9,217 bases of DNA from the NCBI GenBank assembly GCA_016219145.1, contig JACRCG010000346.1:1-9217 (forward strand), given 5' to 3'. Below, one piece after another: positions 1 to 6,649 of this stretch. Each line of letters begins with the position of its first letter. The first letter of the stretch is position 1. Source of the DNA: Deltaproteobacteria bacterium (GTDB lineage: Bacteria; Desulfobacterota; Desulfuromonadia; Geobacterales; Pseudopelobacteraceae). The notes below the pieces were generated by a model. The model did no database searches, was not told the origin of the DNA, and saw nothing but the letters and a program-made list of their open reading frames with translations. Position numbers and translations under genes: made by a program.

Positions 1-311
1 GCCCCGACATAGGCTTTGTCTCCCGCCTCTTTGCGCGCGATTTCCACGGCCCGGATGTTTATCTCGGCCAGCCTGTCTTCAAGACCGTAATGACCAAGCT
101 TGAAACGGGTGCCGCCGAACGTGTTGGTGATGATGATGTCAGCTCCGGCGTCAATGTAGGCGCGATGTACCGCTGCGACCACCTCCGGCATGGTAAGATT
201 GAGCTCTTCAGGAGACTGGCCGGCCTTGAGACCACGCTCCTGAAGCATGGTGCCCATGGCGCCGTCCAGGATAAGCACCCGCTCCCTTATGGCATCACGA
301 AATGGTTTCAT
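1..311 (-). CDS. metH: Methionine synthase (homocysteine S-methyltransferase domain), N-terminal fragment
   Basis: Cut by the left edge of the window: only the first 103 codons are present, and the stop lies outside. The reading frame starts MKPFRDAIRERVLILDGAMG and continues through ITNTFGGTRFKL. The DGAMGT motif (residues about 17-22) and the TNTFGGT motif are typical of the homocysteine-binding TIM barrel at the N terminus of cobalamin-dependent methionine synthase, which moves a methyl group from methyl-tetrahydrofolate to homocysteine. The zinc-binding cysteines, folate, cobalamin and activation domains would lie outside the window, so a shorter single-domain or split MetH is possible. 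The ATG is chosen because it forms an ATGA overlap with the stop of the upstream GerMN gene and has an AAAGGA ribosome binding site at 317-322, five bases away. It is the third gene of a murI-GerMN-metH string and probably co-transcribed. Confidence 0.88.
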   Translation of the reverse strand, partial: MKPFRDAIRERVLILDGAMGTMLQERGLKAGQSPEELNLTMPEVVAAVHRAYIDAGADIIITNTFGGTRFKLGHYGLEDRLAEINIRAVEIARKEAGDKAYVG

Positions 312-931
312 GGTTGTCCTTTAATTGGTTTTGATTTGGCTGGCACAGCCGTTTTAGCTGATGGATGAGGTGGAGGCAGCTCCAGTGTATAGTCGGGAAC
401 CAGAGGGTCGCTGAGATCAAGATGACGCAGGATAGATTTCTCGTCACCGTCTATGGTTAGCTTGACCTTGGCAATCTGCGGAAAGTTTGTCGCAATGGTG
501 TCAACGATTGAATAGACCGCCAGCATCTCGGCGGAGCTGCCGGACTGCAGCGCCTCAGTAAAGGCTTTGTTCAGATCGACACTGGCCAGGTTTCCATCTA
601 CACGCACAGAATTTATGGCCGTCCCATCAGGTAGCGACTCGTCAAATTCACCGACAGGACCGTTCACAAGTTCTTCGAGAACCTCTTTCAGGCAGGCGAC
701 AGCGTCATTACATTGATCCAGTTCGCGGGCTTCCCGGGCCAGACGGGTTCCATCCGCCACAAAAAACAGCACCACCGCGCGCTTGCCGACCGGTTGCTGC
801 ACCTGTGGCGCAACCGGCAGTTCGCGGCTGGCCCGGTACTTCTTCCAGATTGTGGCCCCGAAAACCAGGGCAACAATCAGAAATGGGATCAGCAGGCTGA
901 TGTTGATGCGTTTTCGAGATGAGGGCGCCAT
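308..931 (-). CDS. Membrane-anchored GerMN-domain protein
   Basis: A 207-residue protein. A basic N terminus (SSRKR) is followed by a single hydrophobic segment at about residues 11-28, which suggests an inner-membrane anchor with the rest in the periplasm. Residues about 50-165 fit the GerMN (sporulation/germination) domain: a VLFFVADG strand, an LKEVLEELVNGP helix, then the GTAINSVRVDGNLASVDLNK block and a late KVKLTIDG strand. The domain is named from Bacillus GerM but is common in non-sporulating bacteria, and its exact role is not established. Two cysteines (74 and 80) could form a disulfide outside the cytoplasm. The tail is rich in proline and lysine and probably disordered. It starts three bases after the murI stop, behind an AGGGAG ribosome binding site, and its own stop overlaps the metH start. 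A cell-envelope role alongside murI is plausible but unproven. Confidence 0.85.
   Translation of the reverse strand: MAPSSRKRINISLLIPFLIVALVFGATIWKKYRASRELPVAPQVQQPVGKRAVVLFFVADGTRLAREARELDQCNDAVACLKEVLEELVNGPVGEFDESLPDGTAINSVRVDGNLASVDLNKAFTEALQSGSSAEMLAVYSIVDTIATNFPQIAKVKLTIDGDEKSILRHLDLSDPLVPDYTLELPPPHPSAKTAVPAKSKPIKGQP
317..322 (-). promoter_or_regulatory. Ribosome binding site of metH
   Basis: On the minus strand this reads AAAGGA, five bases before the metH ATG at 311. It lies inside the last codons of the GerMN gene. Together with the ATGA overlap it supports translational coupling and fixes the metH start. Confidence 0.7.
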
Positions 932-934
932 AAC

Positions 935-1753
935 TCAGTACTCCCTGCTTTCGTCATCAAGGCTGACCTGATAGACATCTCCGAGACGACCACCAAGAAA
1001 ACGGTTACCTACCCGGATAAAACCGGCCGGTATGTCACTGACAAAATAGTGGTGGTTCCCTTTTTCGGCGGCCGGCCTGAGCATTTTCCTGTCCCCCAGG
1101 ATTGCGGCAACAGTACGGGCGGTCTCTTCGGCAGAATCCACCAAAGTAACACCTGAACCCATAACCTCGGCAATCAGAGGCTTGAGTAAAGGATAGTGCG
1201 TGCATCCCAGTACCAGCGTATCCACAGCCGCATCTTTCAATTCCTGAAGGTAACTAACAGCAGTCAGACGCGCTACCTGGTTATCGGTCCAACCCTCTTC
1301 TGCCAGCGGAACAAACAACGGACAGGCGCGTGTCAACACCTCGGCTTCAGGCCTAAGACGCTTGATGGCTCTGGTATAAGCGCTGCTGCGTATGGTGGCT
1401 GCCGTACCGATAACGCCGATTCGGCCCGAGCGCGTAACTTCAACAGCCCGCCTGGCGCCAGGCTCGATAACTCCGACCACCGGGATGGACAGCAGTCGTT
1501 TGAGTGTGGGCAACGCCACTGCCGAGGCGGTATTACAGGCCACCACCAGCAGCTTGATATCCCGCTTGAGCAGAAAAGCGGCAATTTCCGAGGCGTAGCG
1601 CGTCACCGTCTCGGGTGACTTGGTGCCGTACGGAACCCGGGCCGTATCGCCAAAATAAAGCGTGTCCTCCTGCGGCAGCGCCTTGACGATTTCACGCAGA
1701 ACCGTCAAGCCGCCCACACCGGAATCGAATATGCCTATAGCCTGCCAGGACAA
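935..1753 (-). CDS. murI: Glutamate racemase
   Basis: A 272-residue cytoplasmic enzyme that interconverts L- and D-glutamate, supplying D-glutamate for peptidoglycan. Everything expected is visible: the GIFDSGVGGLTVLRE start with catalytic-site Asp10 and Ser11, the VACNTASA motif with Cys73, and the GCTHYPLL motif with Cys184 and His186. The two cysteines are the acid/base pair of the cofactor-independent racemase family, and the length is usual. The start is a TTG at 1751-1753. An in-frame TAG lies about 50 bases upstream and no in-frame ATG or GTG lies between, so TTG is the best choice; a GGATGGGG stretch 10-12 bases before it is a poor but possible ribosome binding site. It heads the minus-strand murI-GerMN-metH string and is divergent from glgC. 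Confidence 0.96.
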   Translation of the reverse strand: MSWQAIGIFDSGVGGLTVLREIVKALPQEDTLYFGDTARVPYGTKSPETVTRYASEIAAFLLKRDIKLLVVACNTASAVALPTLKRLLSIPVVGVIEPGARRAVEVTRSGRIGVIGTAATIRSSAYTRAIKRLRPEAEVLTRACPLFVPLAEEGWTDNQVARLTAVSYLQELKDAAVDTLVLGCTHYPLLKPLIAEVMGSGVTLVDSAEETARTVAAILGDRKMLRPAAEKGNHHYFVSDIPAGFIRVGNRFLGGRLGDVYQVSLDDESREY

Positions 1754-1800
1754 AATAAATAAACCCCATCCAACCGTAATCCGTGCTATTGCAAACGAGA

Positions 1801-1830
1801 ACTATATACTTGTTTTTGCCTGTAATGCAA
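1801..1830 (-). promoter_or_regulatory. Possible promoter of murI
   Basis: On the minus strand, TTGCAT (1825-1830) is followed 16 bases later by TATATA (1803-1808), or 18 bases later by TATAGT (1801-1806). Both fit a sigma-70-type -35/-10 pair and would give a leader of about 40 bases before the TTG start. This is a consensus match only. Confidence 0.45.
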
Positions 1831-1877
1831 GCCATTTACTTATATTTGAAGCATCCAGCGCTTCTCGGTTATACAAC

Positions 1878-1906
1878 TTGACGCGCCATTTAAAATTGCT
1901 TATTTT
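1878..1906 (+). promoter_or_regulatory. Probable promoter of glgC
   Basis: TTGACG (1878-1883), a 17-base spacer, and TATTTT (1901-1906) form a good sigma-70-type promoter. Transcription would start near 1913, leaving a leader of about 37 bases before the glgC ATG. No operator or riboswitch-like fold is obvious in the leader. Confidence 0.6.
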
Positions 1907-1939
1907 CAGGCAGCAAAGCATTTTGAGCCTACATACAAC

Positions 1940-1944
1940 GGAGG
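1940..1944 (+). promoter_or_regulatory. Ribosome binding site of glgC
   Basis: A perfect GGAGG five bases before the ATG at 1950. It decides the glgC start against a frame that stays open far upstream into the antisense of murI. Confidence 0.85.
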
Positions 1945-1949
1945 TGCCT

Positions 1950-3191
1950 ATGTATTCCATGGACAATGTCGGCAGAAACACGATTGCAATGGTACTGGCT
2001 GGCGGCAAAGGAGAGCGCCTCAGCCCGCTTACGCTTCGCAGGGCAAAACCCAGTGTTGCCTTTGGCGGAAAGTACAAGATCATAGACTTCGTCCTCTCCA
2101 ACCTGTTCAACTCCGGTATAAAAATGGTTTATATACTGACCCAGTACCGGGCCTATTCACTGAACAAGCATATCCGTGAATCATGGGGCAAGTGGACCGG
2201 CCTGGGCGAGTTCTACGTTGCCATCTCACCCGAGACCAGCAGCGAAAGCGAGGAATGGTTCAAAGGAACAGCTGACGCTATCCTGCAGTATCTGCGGTTT
2301 GTCGAATCATCGGATGCCGATTATGTGGCGATCTTCGGCGGAGACCACATCTACAAGATGGATATCACCCAGATGATCAACTATCATCGCATGAACAGGG
2401 CCGACATCACTATCGCCGCGCTGGAGGTTCCGGCAGAGGAGGCCAGCAGGTTTGGCGTTTTTTCTGTAGATGATGATGCCAGAGTAACCGGCTTTACGGA
2501 AAAGCCGGCGGTGCCGGAAACGATACCCGGCCGGGAGACCTGCTTCGCATCGATGGGTAATTACATCTTTTCAACAAAGAAATTGATTGAGGTGCTGCTG
2601 GAGGGTAAGAAGCATTATGAGGATCTGGACTTCGGCAAACATGTCATCCCGATGATGCTGGCGAGCGGTGACCGGATTTTTGCCTACAATTTCAATGACA
2701 ATGTAATCCCGGGCATGAAAGCCGAGGAGCGTGGCTACTGGAAGGATGTCGGGACGATCGACTCCTACTACGAAGCCAACATGGATCTGATTAACATATC
2801 GCCGCAGCTGAATCTCTACAATTACAAGTGGCCGATCCTGACCAACCAGGGCAATCTGCCCCCCGCCAAGACCGTCTTTGACGATGACGACCGGCGTGGC
2901 CAGAATATTGACTCCTATGTCTGCGCCGGCTGCATTACCAGCGGCAGCACGGTAAGACGCTCCATTCTCGGACCTCTCTGCAAAATCAACAGTTACAGCC
3001 TGGTGGAAGACTCGATTCTGTTTGAGAATGTCACCGTCGGCCGACACGTCAAGATCAGGCGCGCCATTATCGATAAAGGCGTAGTCGTTCCTGATCGTGC
3101 GACAATCGGCTATGATCCGGAAGAAGACCTGCTCAACGGCTATACGGTGACAGAGTCAGGAATTGTCGTGGTGCCGCGCAAAGACAAGTGA
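1950..3191 (+). CDS. glgC: Glucose-1-phosphate adenylyltransferase (ADP-glucose pyrophosphorylase)
   Basis: A 413-residue enzyme that makes ADP-glucose from ATP and glucose-1-phosphate, the committed step of bacterial glycogen synthesis. The nucleotidyltransferase fold starts with VLAGGKGERLSPLT (residues 15-28), followed by FGGKYKIIDF, GTADAI, the catalytic GDHIYKMD, FTEKPA (sugar-phosphate lysine) and YWKDVGTIDSYYEANMDL. The C-terminal part (about 310-413) has hexapeptide-like repeats of the left-handed beta-helix (SGSTVRRSIL, VGRHVKIRRAIIDKGVVVP). The length is normal. The frame is open from 1662, but the 96 extra codons lie antisense to murI and the promoter region and match no family sequence. 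The ATG at 1950 has a perfect ribosome binding site and puts the GGKG loop at the usual distance. The position of E. coli Lys39, which binds the activator fructose-1,6-bisphosphate, is Arg30 here. The gene stands alone; no other glycogen gene is in the window. Confidence 0.96.
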   Translation: MYSMDNVGRNTIAMVLAGGKGERLSPLTLRRAKPSVAFGGKYKIIDFVLSNLFNSGIKMVYILTQYRAYSLNKHIRESWGKWTGLGEFYVAISPETSSESEEWFKGTADAILQYLRFVESSDADYVAIFGGDHIYKMDITQMINYHRMNRADITIAALEVPAEEASRFGVFSVDDDARVTGFTEKPAVPETIPGRETCFASMGNYIFSTKKLIEVLLEGKKHYEDLDFGKHVIPMMLASGDRIFAYNFNDNVIPGMKAEERGYWKDVGTIDSYYEANMDLINISPQLNLYNYKWPILTNQGNLPPAKTVFDDDDRRGQNIDSYVCAGCITSGSTVRRSILGPLCKINSYSLVEDSILFENVTVGRHVKIRRAIIDKGVVVPDRATIGYDPEEDLLNGYTVTESGIVVVPRKDK

Positions 3192-3203
3192 GCCGGACCT
3201 TCT

Positions 3204-4100
3204 TCAATCTGCTGCCGCCAGTGACCTCCGGACGGCTTCATCGTAGGGCGTCAACTGTAATGCTATCAGGGAACGGATGGAACTTTCACGACAGATCACC
3301 TCGTTTTTGAGTCCTTCAATCAGCGGCATGGAGACCGATGGCGCCACCGGAGTGATTAATCCAACCCAGTAGGATGAAAGCCTCGGTGTCAGTACCGGCA
3401 CCGGCAGGATATAGAGTGAGCGCCCCCTGATGCGTCCAAAGCGCTCCATCATCTCCTTGTAGGTTAACACATCCGGACCACCGATATCGAACGTCCGGCC
3501 TGATGTGCGCTCGTCCTTCAGGCATCCGACCAGATAACTGATCACATCTTCTACGGCTATCGGCTGACAACGGGTCATCACCCAGCGCGGGGTGATCATC
3601 AGCGGTAATCGCTCTACCAACGCCTTGACCATCTCGAACGAGGCTCCTCCGGCGCCGATTATAATCGCTGCCCGAAGAAAGGTTGTGGCAAATTTTCCCG
3701 ATCGCAAAATATCGGCTACTTCCAGACGGCTCTTCAAATGTTCGGAAAGATCGTCACCGGTTTCACCCAGTCCACCCAGATAAATGACCCTCCGGACACC
3801 GGCTTTTTCGGCAGCCCTGACAAAGTTTTCGGCGGCATCCCGGTCGCGACGTTCAAAACCGGCCCGCCCGCCCGCCATGGCGTGCACCAGGTAGTAGGCG
3901 GTATCAACTCCAGCCATTACTTCCGGCAGCGTAGCCGGAACAAGCAGATCACCCCGCACGGTTTCGAATCTGCCACCTGCAGATTCGACCGTTTTTCGCA
4001 CCAGGCAGCGAATATGCACGTCTTCGCTGAGGAGCGCTTTTGTCAGCAGTCGTCCGATAAAACCGTTCGCTCCGGTTACCAGTACTGTTTTGCGGTTCAT
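3204..4100 (-). CDS. YbjT-like atypical short-chain dehydrogenase (NAD(P)-binding)
   Basis: A 298-residue protein with an N-terminal Rossmann fold: VLVTGANGFIG (residues 6-16) is the NAD(P)-binding loop. Family blocks in order are DTAYYLVHAM (66-75), the FERRDRDAAENFVRAAEKAGVRR helix region, VIYLGGLGE, LSEHLKSR (119-125), TTFLRAAIIIGAGGASFE and the TRCQPIAVEDVISYLVG block. These match the atypical SDR group around E. coli YbjT and NDUFA9-like proteins, whose substrate is not established. The tyrosine/lysine catalytic pair of classical SDRs is not evident. YbjT itself carries an extra C-terminal DUF2867 domain; this one ends at about the SDR core. Its ATG overlaps the stop of the DUF1499 gene (ATGA), with a GGAGA ribosome binding site, so the two are probably translated together. 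It converges on glgC with only 12 bases between the stops and no clear terminator. Confidence 0.85.
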   Translation of the reverse strand: MNRKTVLVTGANGFIGRLLTKALLSEDVHIRCLVRKTVESAGGRFETVRGDLLVPATLPEVMAGVDTAYYLVHAMAGGRAGFERRDRDAAENFVRAAEKAGVRRVIYLGGLGETGDDLSEHLKSRLEVADILRSGKFATTFLRAAIIIGAGGASFEMVKALVERLPLMITPRWVMTRCQPIAVEDVISYLVGCLKDERTSGRTFDIGGPDVLTYKEMMERFGRIRGRSLYILPVPVLTPRLSSYWVGLITPVAPSVSMPLIEGLKNEVICRESSIRSLIALQLTPYDEAVRRSLAAAD

Positions 4101-4552
4101 GGTTTCATCTCCGCTGCAAGGAATTGACTGCGAATTTCTTCCAGACGGCTGCGGTTCTTGCCCATATCCGAGTAGCCGAGACGCGAAGCTGAACGGACCT
4201 GAATAACAGATCGCGTCCTATCCAGCAAAAACTCGCCGTCATCGACAAACAGGGTTGTGCGCAGTTCGACCAACAGATACCCCGGTTTTTCCGCAATTAT
4301 TTTCGTATCACTCCGTCGATCGAGCACCAGCTTCAATCTGGCAAAGGCAGCATCAGGATCACCATTGAAGGTAAGTGGCGCTATCCGTTGTTTCCCTTCG
4401 GCAGCCTGGCTGGATACACAGTTGGGAGACGACGGACACGCGGCCAGCAGTCCATCCTTCACCCCCAGATTGATCGGGCGTTCACCGGCACATCCCAGCA
4501 TCCCCAGTAATCCGATCGTCATAATAACGTTTCTCCCCGTCCAGTTAATCAT
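4097..4552 (-). CDS. DUF1499 family putative lipoprotein
   Basis: A 151-residue protein. Residues 1-20 form a lipoprotein-type signal: Arg7, a hydrophobic run (VIMTIGLLGMLG) and Cys21. The lipobox is MLGC, which has an imperfect residue at -3, so lipidation is likely but not certain. The mature part opens with the DUF1499 hallmark CPSSPNCVSS (residues 39-48) and continues with GYLLVELRTTLFVDDGEF and an Arg-Ser-Ala-Ser-Arg block. The molecular function of DUF1499 is unknown. An ATG nine codons further upstream (4579) is in frame but has no ribosome binding site, whereas the ATG at 4552 follows GGAAGGA by four bases and gives a cleaner signal peptide. It is the first gene of a two-gene unit with the YbjT-like SDR and diverges from the flavin-barrel gene at 4683. 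Confidence 0.84.
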   Translation of the reverse strand: MINWTGRNVIMTIGLLGMLGCAGERPINLGVKDGLLAACPSSPNCVSSQAAEGKQRIAPLTFNGDPDAAFARLKLVLDRRSDTKIIAEKPGYLLVELRTTLFVDDGEFLLDRTRSVIQVRSASRLGYSDMGKNRSRLEEIRSQFLAAEMKP

Positions 4553-4556
4553 GTCG

Positions 4557-4563
4557 TCCTTCC
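4557..4563 (-). promoter_or_regulatory. Ribosome binding site of the DUF1499 gene
   Basis: On the minus strand it reads GGAAGGA, four bases before the ATG at 4552. It argues for this start over the in-frame ATG at 4579. Confidence 0.7.
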
Positions 4564-4682
4564 CGATACAGCGAATCATTCAAATACTAGCCAAAATGTA
4601 TTCCATAGCGTAATCTGTTACTCAGGTACAAGTCTACCACGTGGCAGCAGTCAACGTATACAACTACATGGGAGCCCCCGCA

Positions 4683-5054
4683 ATGAGTCTTGCAGAGCTA
4701 TTCACAAATCCCGGCCTGGGAGTCATGTCCACCTCTTCATCGGACGGCAAAGTCAACAGCGCCGTCTATGCCCGGCCGCATGTCATCGATGAAACGACGC
4801 TGGTCTGGGGGATGACCGACAAGCGCACCTACCAGAACCTGACCCGCAACCGGCACGCAGCTTTTCTTTTCAAAGCCAGCAGCCCCGGCTTCAGCGGGGT
4901 ACGCCTGGCTCTGGAGCTGATCAGAACAGAGGAAGAAGGCGAGCTTTTGGAGACCATCAAGGCTAACGCCGAAGAAATTGTCGGGCCTGGAGCAGGCGCA
5001 GCCGTTACCCATGCCGGCTGGTTTAATGTGACGGAGATCAGACCTCTGATTTAG
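4683..5054 (+). CDS. Pyridoxamine 5'-phosphate oxidase-like FMN-binding split-barrel protein
   Basis: A 123-residue protein resembling the small single-domain members of the PNPOx-like split-barrel superfamily, which usually bind FMN or F420/haem-type cofactors as dimers. Features seen are a GVMSTSSSDGKVNSAVYARP opening (strand, turn, strand with Ser/Asn/Ala), a TLVWGMTDKRTYQNLTRNRHAAFLF block (the 'lines up with neighbouring strand, then R-N-P/R-A' block of the family) and a C-terminal GWFNVTEIRPL strand. It is too short to be PdxH itself, so a true pyridoxamine oxidase role should not be assumed. Three starts are possible in frame: GTG 4641, ATG 4668 and ATG 4683. I chose 4683 because GGGAG lies eight bases upstream and the extra residues look non-conserved. 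The lipocalin gene follows after 14 bases, so the two likely form an operon. Confidence 0.8.
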   Translation: MSLAELFTNPGLGVMSTSSSDGKVNSAVYARPHVIDETTLVWGMTDKRTYQNLTRNRHAAFLFKASSPGFSGVRLALELIRTEEEGELLETIKANAEEIVGPGAGAAVTHAGWFNVTEIRPLI

Positions 5055-5068
5055 CTGAAAGGATTATT

Positions 5069-5620
5069 ATGCAGCTTAAAACCTTCATCGCGGTTGCCGC
5101 CGTTATACTACTTATCGCAGCAGCCAGATCGTATGCCTCATCATCAGGTATCCCTCCGCTCCAGACGGTTGACCGGGTTGATCTTTCTCGCTATCTCGGA
5201 AAATGGTACGAGATCGCCCGCCTCCCGAACCGCTTCCAGAAGGGATGTGCGGGAAGCAGCGCCGACTATTCGCTTCGTGATGACGGGGAAATAGCCGTAA
5301 TCAATTCCTGCAAAAACGCAGATGACGGCAGCATCCGTCAGGCCAAAGGACGGGCCTGGAGTGTTGATCCGGCCGGCAATGCGAAACTCAAGGTCTCTTT
5401 TTTCTGGCCCTTCCGTGGTGATTACTGGATTATTGAACTGGGGAAGGAATATGAGTATGCCGTGGTTGGAACGCCTGACAGGAAGTATTTATGGGTGCTG
5501 AGCCGGACAACTACAATGAGTGATGAGTTTTATGCTGCCATCATGCGGCGACTGGAACAACAGGGGTTCGATACCTTAAAAATCCAGAGAGATACCCAAA
5601 TATCAAAAGGGATCAATTAA
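5069..5620 (+). CDS. blc: Blc-type bacterial lipocalin, exported
   Basis: A 183-residue lipocalin. The signature YLGKWYEIARLPNRF lies at residues 42-56, followed by the strands of the eight-stranded barrel (ADYSLRDDGEIAVINSCK, KGRAWSVDP, AKLKVSFFWPFRGDYWII) and the family block YAVVGTPDRKYLWVLSRT. Bacterial Blc binds fatty acids or lysophospholipids and is linked to membrane stress. Residues 1-24 make a Sec signal peptide (MQLKTFIAVAAVILLIAAA) with a probable cleavage after SYA. There is no cysteine in the signal, so unlike E. coli Blc it should not be lipid-anchored but free in the periplasm. Cys60 and Cys81 could form a disulfide. The start is clear: AAAGGA at 5058-5063 lies five bases before the ATG. 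It is the second gene after the flavin-barrel gene. Confidence 0.93.
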   Translation: MQLKTFIAVAAVILLIAAARSYASSSGIPPLQTVDRVDLSRYLGKWYEIARLPNRFQKGCAGSSADYSLRDDGEIAVINSCKNADDGSIRQAKGRAWSVDPAGNAKLKVSFFWPFRGDYWIIELGKEYEYAVVGTPDRKYLWVLSRTTTMSDEFYAAIMRRLEQQGFDTLKIQRDTQISKGIN

Positions 5621-5669
5621 TAAAGCCGCTGTTGGTCTTTCTGGCGCGGGTCTGCACACATGAGCCGGG

Positions 5670-6602
5670 CTATTCATAGCACTGTTTCCGAAGCGCCCCA
5701 CCCTTCTCAAGTTCCTCCATCAACCGCGCAACCGCCAGCTCTTTGGCCTTGGCCTCAACATCCACCGTCATCTTCCGGCCCCTCCAGCAGTCGGGGAAAT
5801 CTGCCGGATCAATGTAGTCGGCATGCGGCCTGGGATTGCCGCCACCCCAACCGGAACGCGGCGAAGAGATATGGCAGTACTGCTCCCGCCCCAGTCTCCG
5901 CCAGGTTTCACCCGCCAGATCAGTTGCCTCTTCGACAGAAAGACCATCCGGGTTGCAGCGGTGGTGATGAACATCATAGACCAGCGGGATTGAGAGTTTT
6001 TCGCAGACCGGCAGCAAATCGGCGACTGTGTAGCTGACATCATCATTCTCCAGTGTCAGTCTGCTTCTGACCGAAGCGGGCAGTCCGGGGAAAACAACGC
6101 AGAGGCGTTGGAGCGCCGCCTGCTTATCGCCGTACACCCCGCCGGCGTGGATATTTATGACATCTGCTCCGACAGCCTCTGCCAGTCGTCCCTGATACTC
6201 CAGTTCACGTATCGAATTTGACACTACCGCCGTATGAGGGGATGAGAGCACGACAAACTGGTCGGGGTGAAAACTGAGCCGGATATCGTTATGTATTGAA
6301 AAGTTCCTGGCCTTTTCCAGCGCCTGCGCGATCATCACGCCATCCGGCAGATCGGCCAAACGATATCCGACATCCGGATGCGTCATACGCGGGAAGAGCG
6401 GCGACATGATCCGGAAAGAACCGATGCCGAGCCTATGCACGGTTTCCAGCGCCAGAAGCAGGTTGCAGGCATTGTCGCGGCATATTTCAGACAGTTTGCG
6501 CAGTTGCTCTTCCCGGCACAGCTTCGAAAGTGCTTTTGCGGTGGTAGTCCTGAACAGCACCGGATGATTGATAAACAGACAGCACAGGCCAAAGCGGAGC
6601 AA
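5670..6602 (-). CDS. uvsE: UV-damage endonuclease UvsE/UVDE
   Basis: A 310-residue TIM-barrel endonuclease that nicks DNA 5' of UV photoproducts (and some other lesions), starting an alternative excision repair pathway. The N terminus LRFGLCCLF is typical. Probable metal ligands, by comparison with Thermus UVDE, are His75, His112 (LSFHPDQ), His152 (INIHAGG), Glu185 (TLENDD), Asp210 and His213 (VYDVHHHRCN), His244 (CHISS), His260 (PHADYI) and Glu283 (DVEAKAKE). All are present. The lysine that is carboxylated in the Thermus enzyme (two residues before the HIS/HLS histidine) is Tyr242 here, and a Gly-rich GWGGGN stretch is inserted just after. The start is TTG at 6600-6602 with AGAGG-type ribosome binding site seven bases upstream; it matches the conserved N terminus and no better start exists. 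It diverges from the kinase-like gene. Confidence 0.95.
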   Translation of the reverse strand: MLRFGLCCLFINHPVLFRTTTAKALSKLCREEQLRKLSEICRDNACNLLLALETVHRLGIGSFRIMSPLFPRMTHPDVGYRLADLPDGVMIAQALEKARNFSIHNDIRLSFHPDQFVVLSSPHTAVVSNSIRELEYQGRLAEAVGADVINIHAGGVYGDKQAALQRLCVVFPGLPASVRSRLTLENDDVSYTVADLLPVCEKLSIPLVYDVHHHRCNPDGLSVEEATDLAGETWRRLGREQYCHISSPRSGWGGGNPRPHADYIDPADFPDCWRGRKMTVDVEAKAKELAVARLMEELEKGGALRKQCYE

Positions 6603-6609
6603 TTTGAAA

Positions 6610-6615
6610 CCTCTT
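6610..6615 (-). promoter_or_regulatory. Ribosome binding site of uvsE
   Basis: On the minus strand it reads AAGAGG, seven bases before the TTG start at 6602. It supports TTG as the true start. Confidence 0.65.
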
Positions 6616-6649
6616 TTACTTCTTCATTTGATGATTGCTTCAGGTTGCA

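Noticed and set aside
1662..1949. In-frame 96-codon N-terminal extension of glgC
   Set aside because: It lies antisense to murI and across the promoter region, has no family match, and the ATG at 1950 has a perfect ribosome binding site.
1907..1949. Riboswitch or attenuator in the glgC leader
   Set aside because: The leader is about 37 bases, too short for known riboswitches, and has no stable hairpin.
2571..3047. 158-codon open frame antisense to glgC
   Set aside because: Shadow of glgC's codon pattern; no ribosome binding site or recognisable domain.
3192..3203. Bidirectional terminator between glgC and the SDR gene
   Set aside because: Only 12 bases separate the stops; a GCCG...CGGC pairing inside the SDR end lacks a T-run.
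4637..4644. Perfect 8-base palindrome CCACGTGG between divergent genes
   Set aside because: Too short to call an operator by eye; the flanks do not extend the symmetry and no convincing promoter could be placed next to it.
4641..4682. GTG 4641 or ATG 4668 as start of the flavin-barrel gene
   Set aside because: The added residues look non-conserved and only the ATG at 4683 has a well-placed purine-rich ribosome binding site.
5621..5669. Possible terminator between the convergent lipocalin and uvsE genes
   Set aside because: Only short, weak G/C arms (CCGC...GCGG) are visible and there is no T-run.
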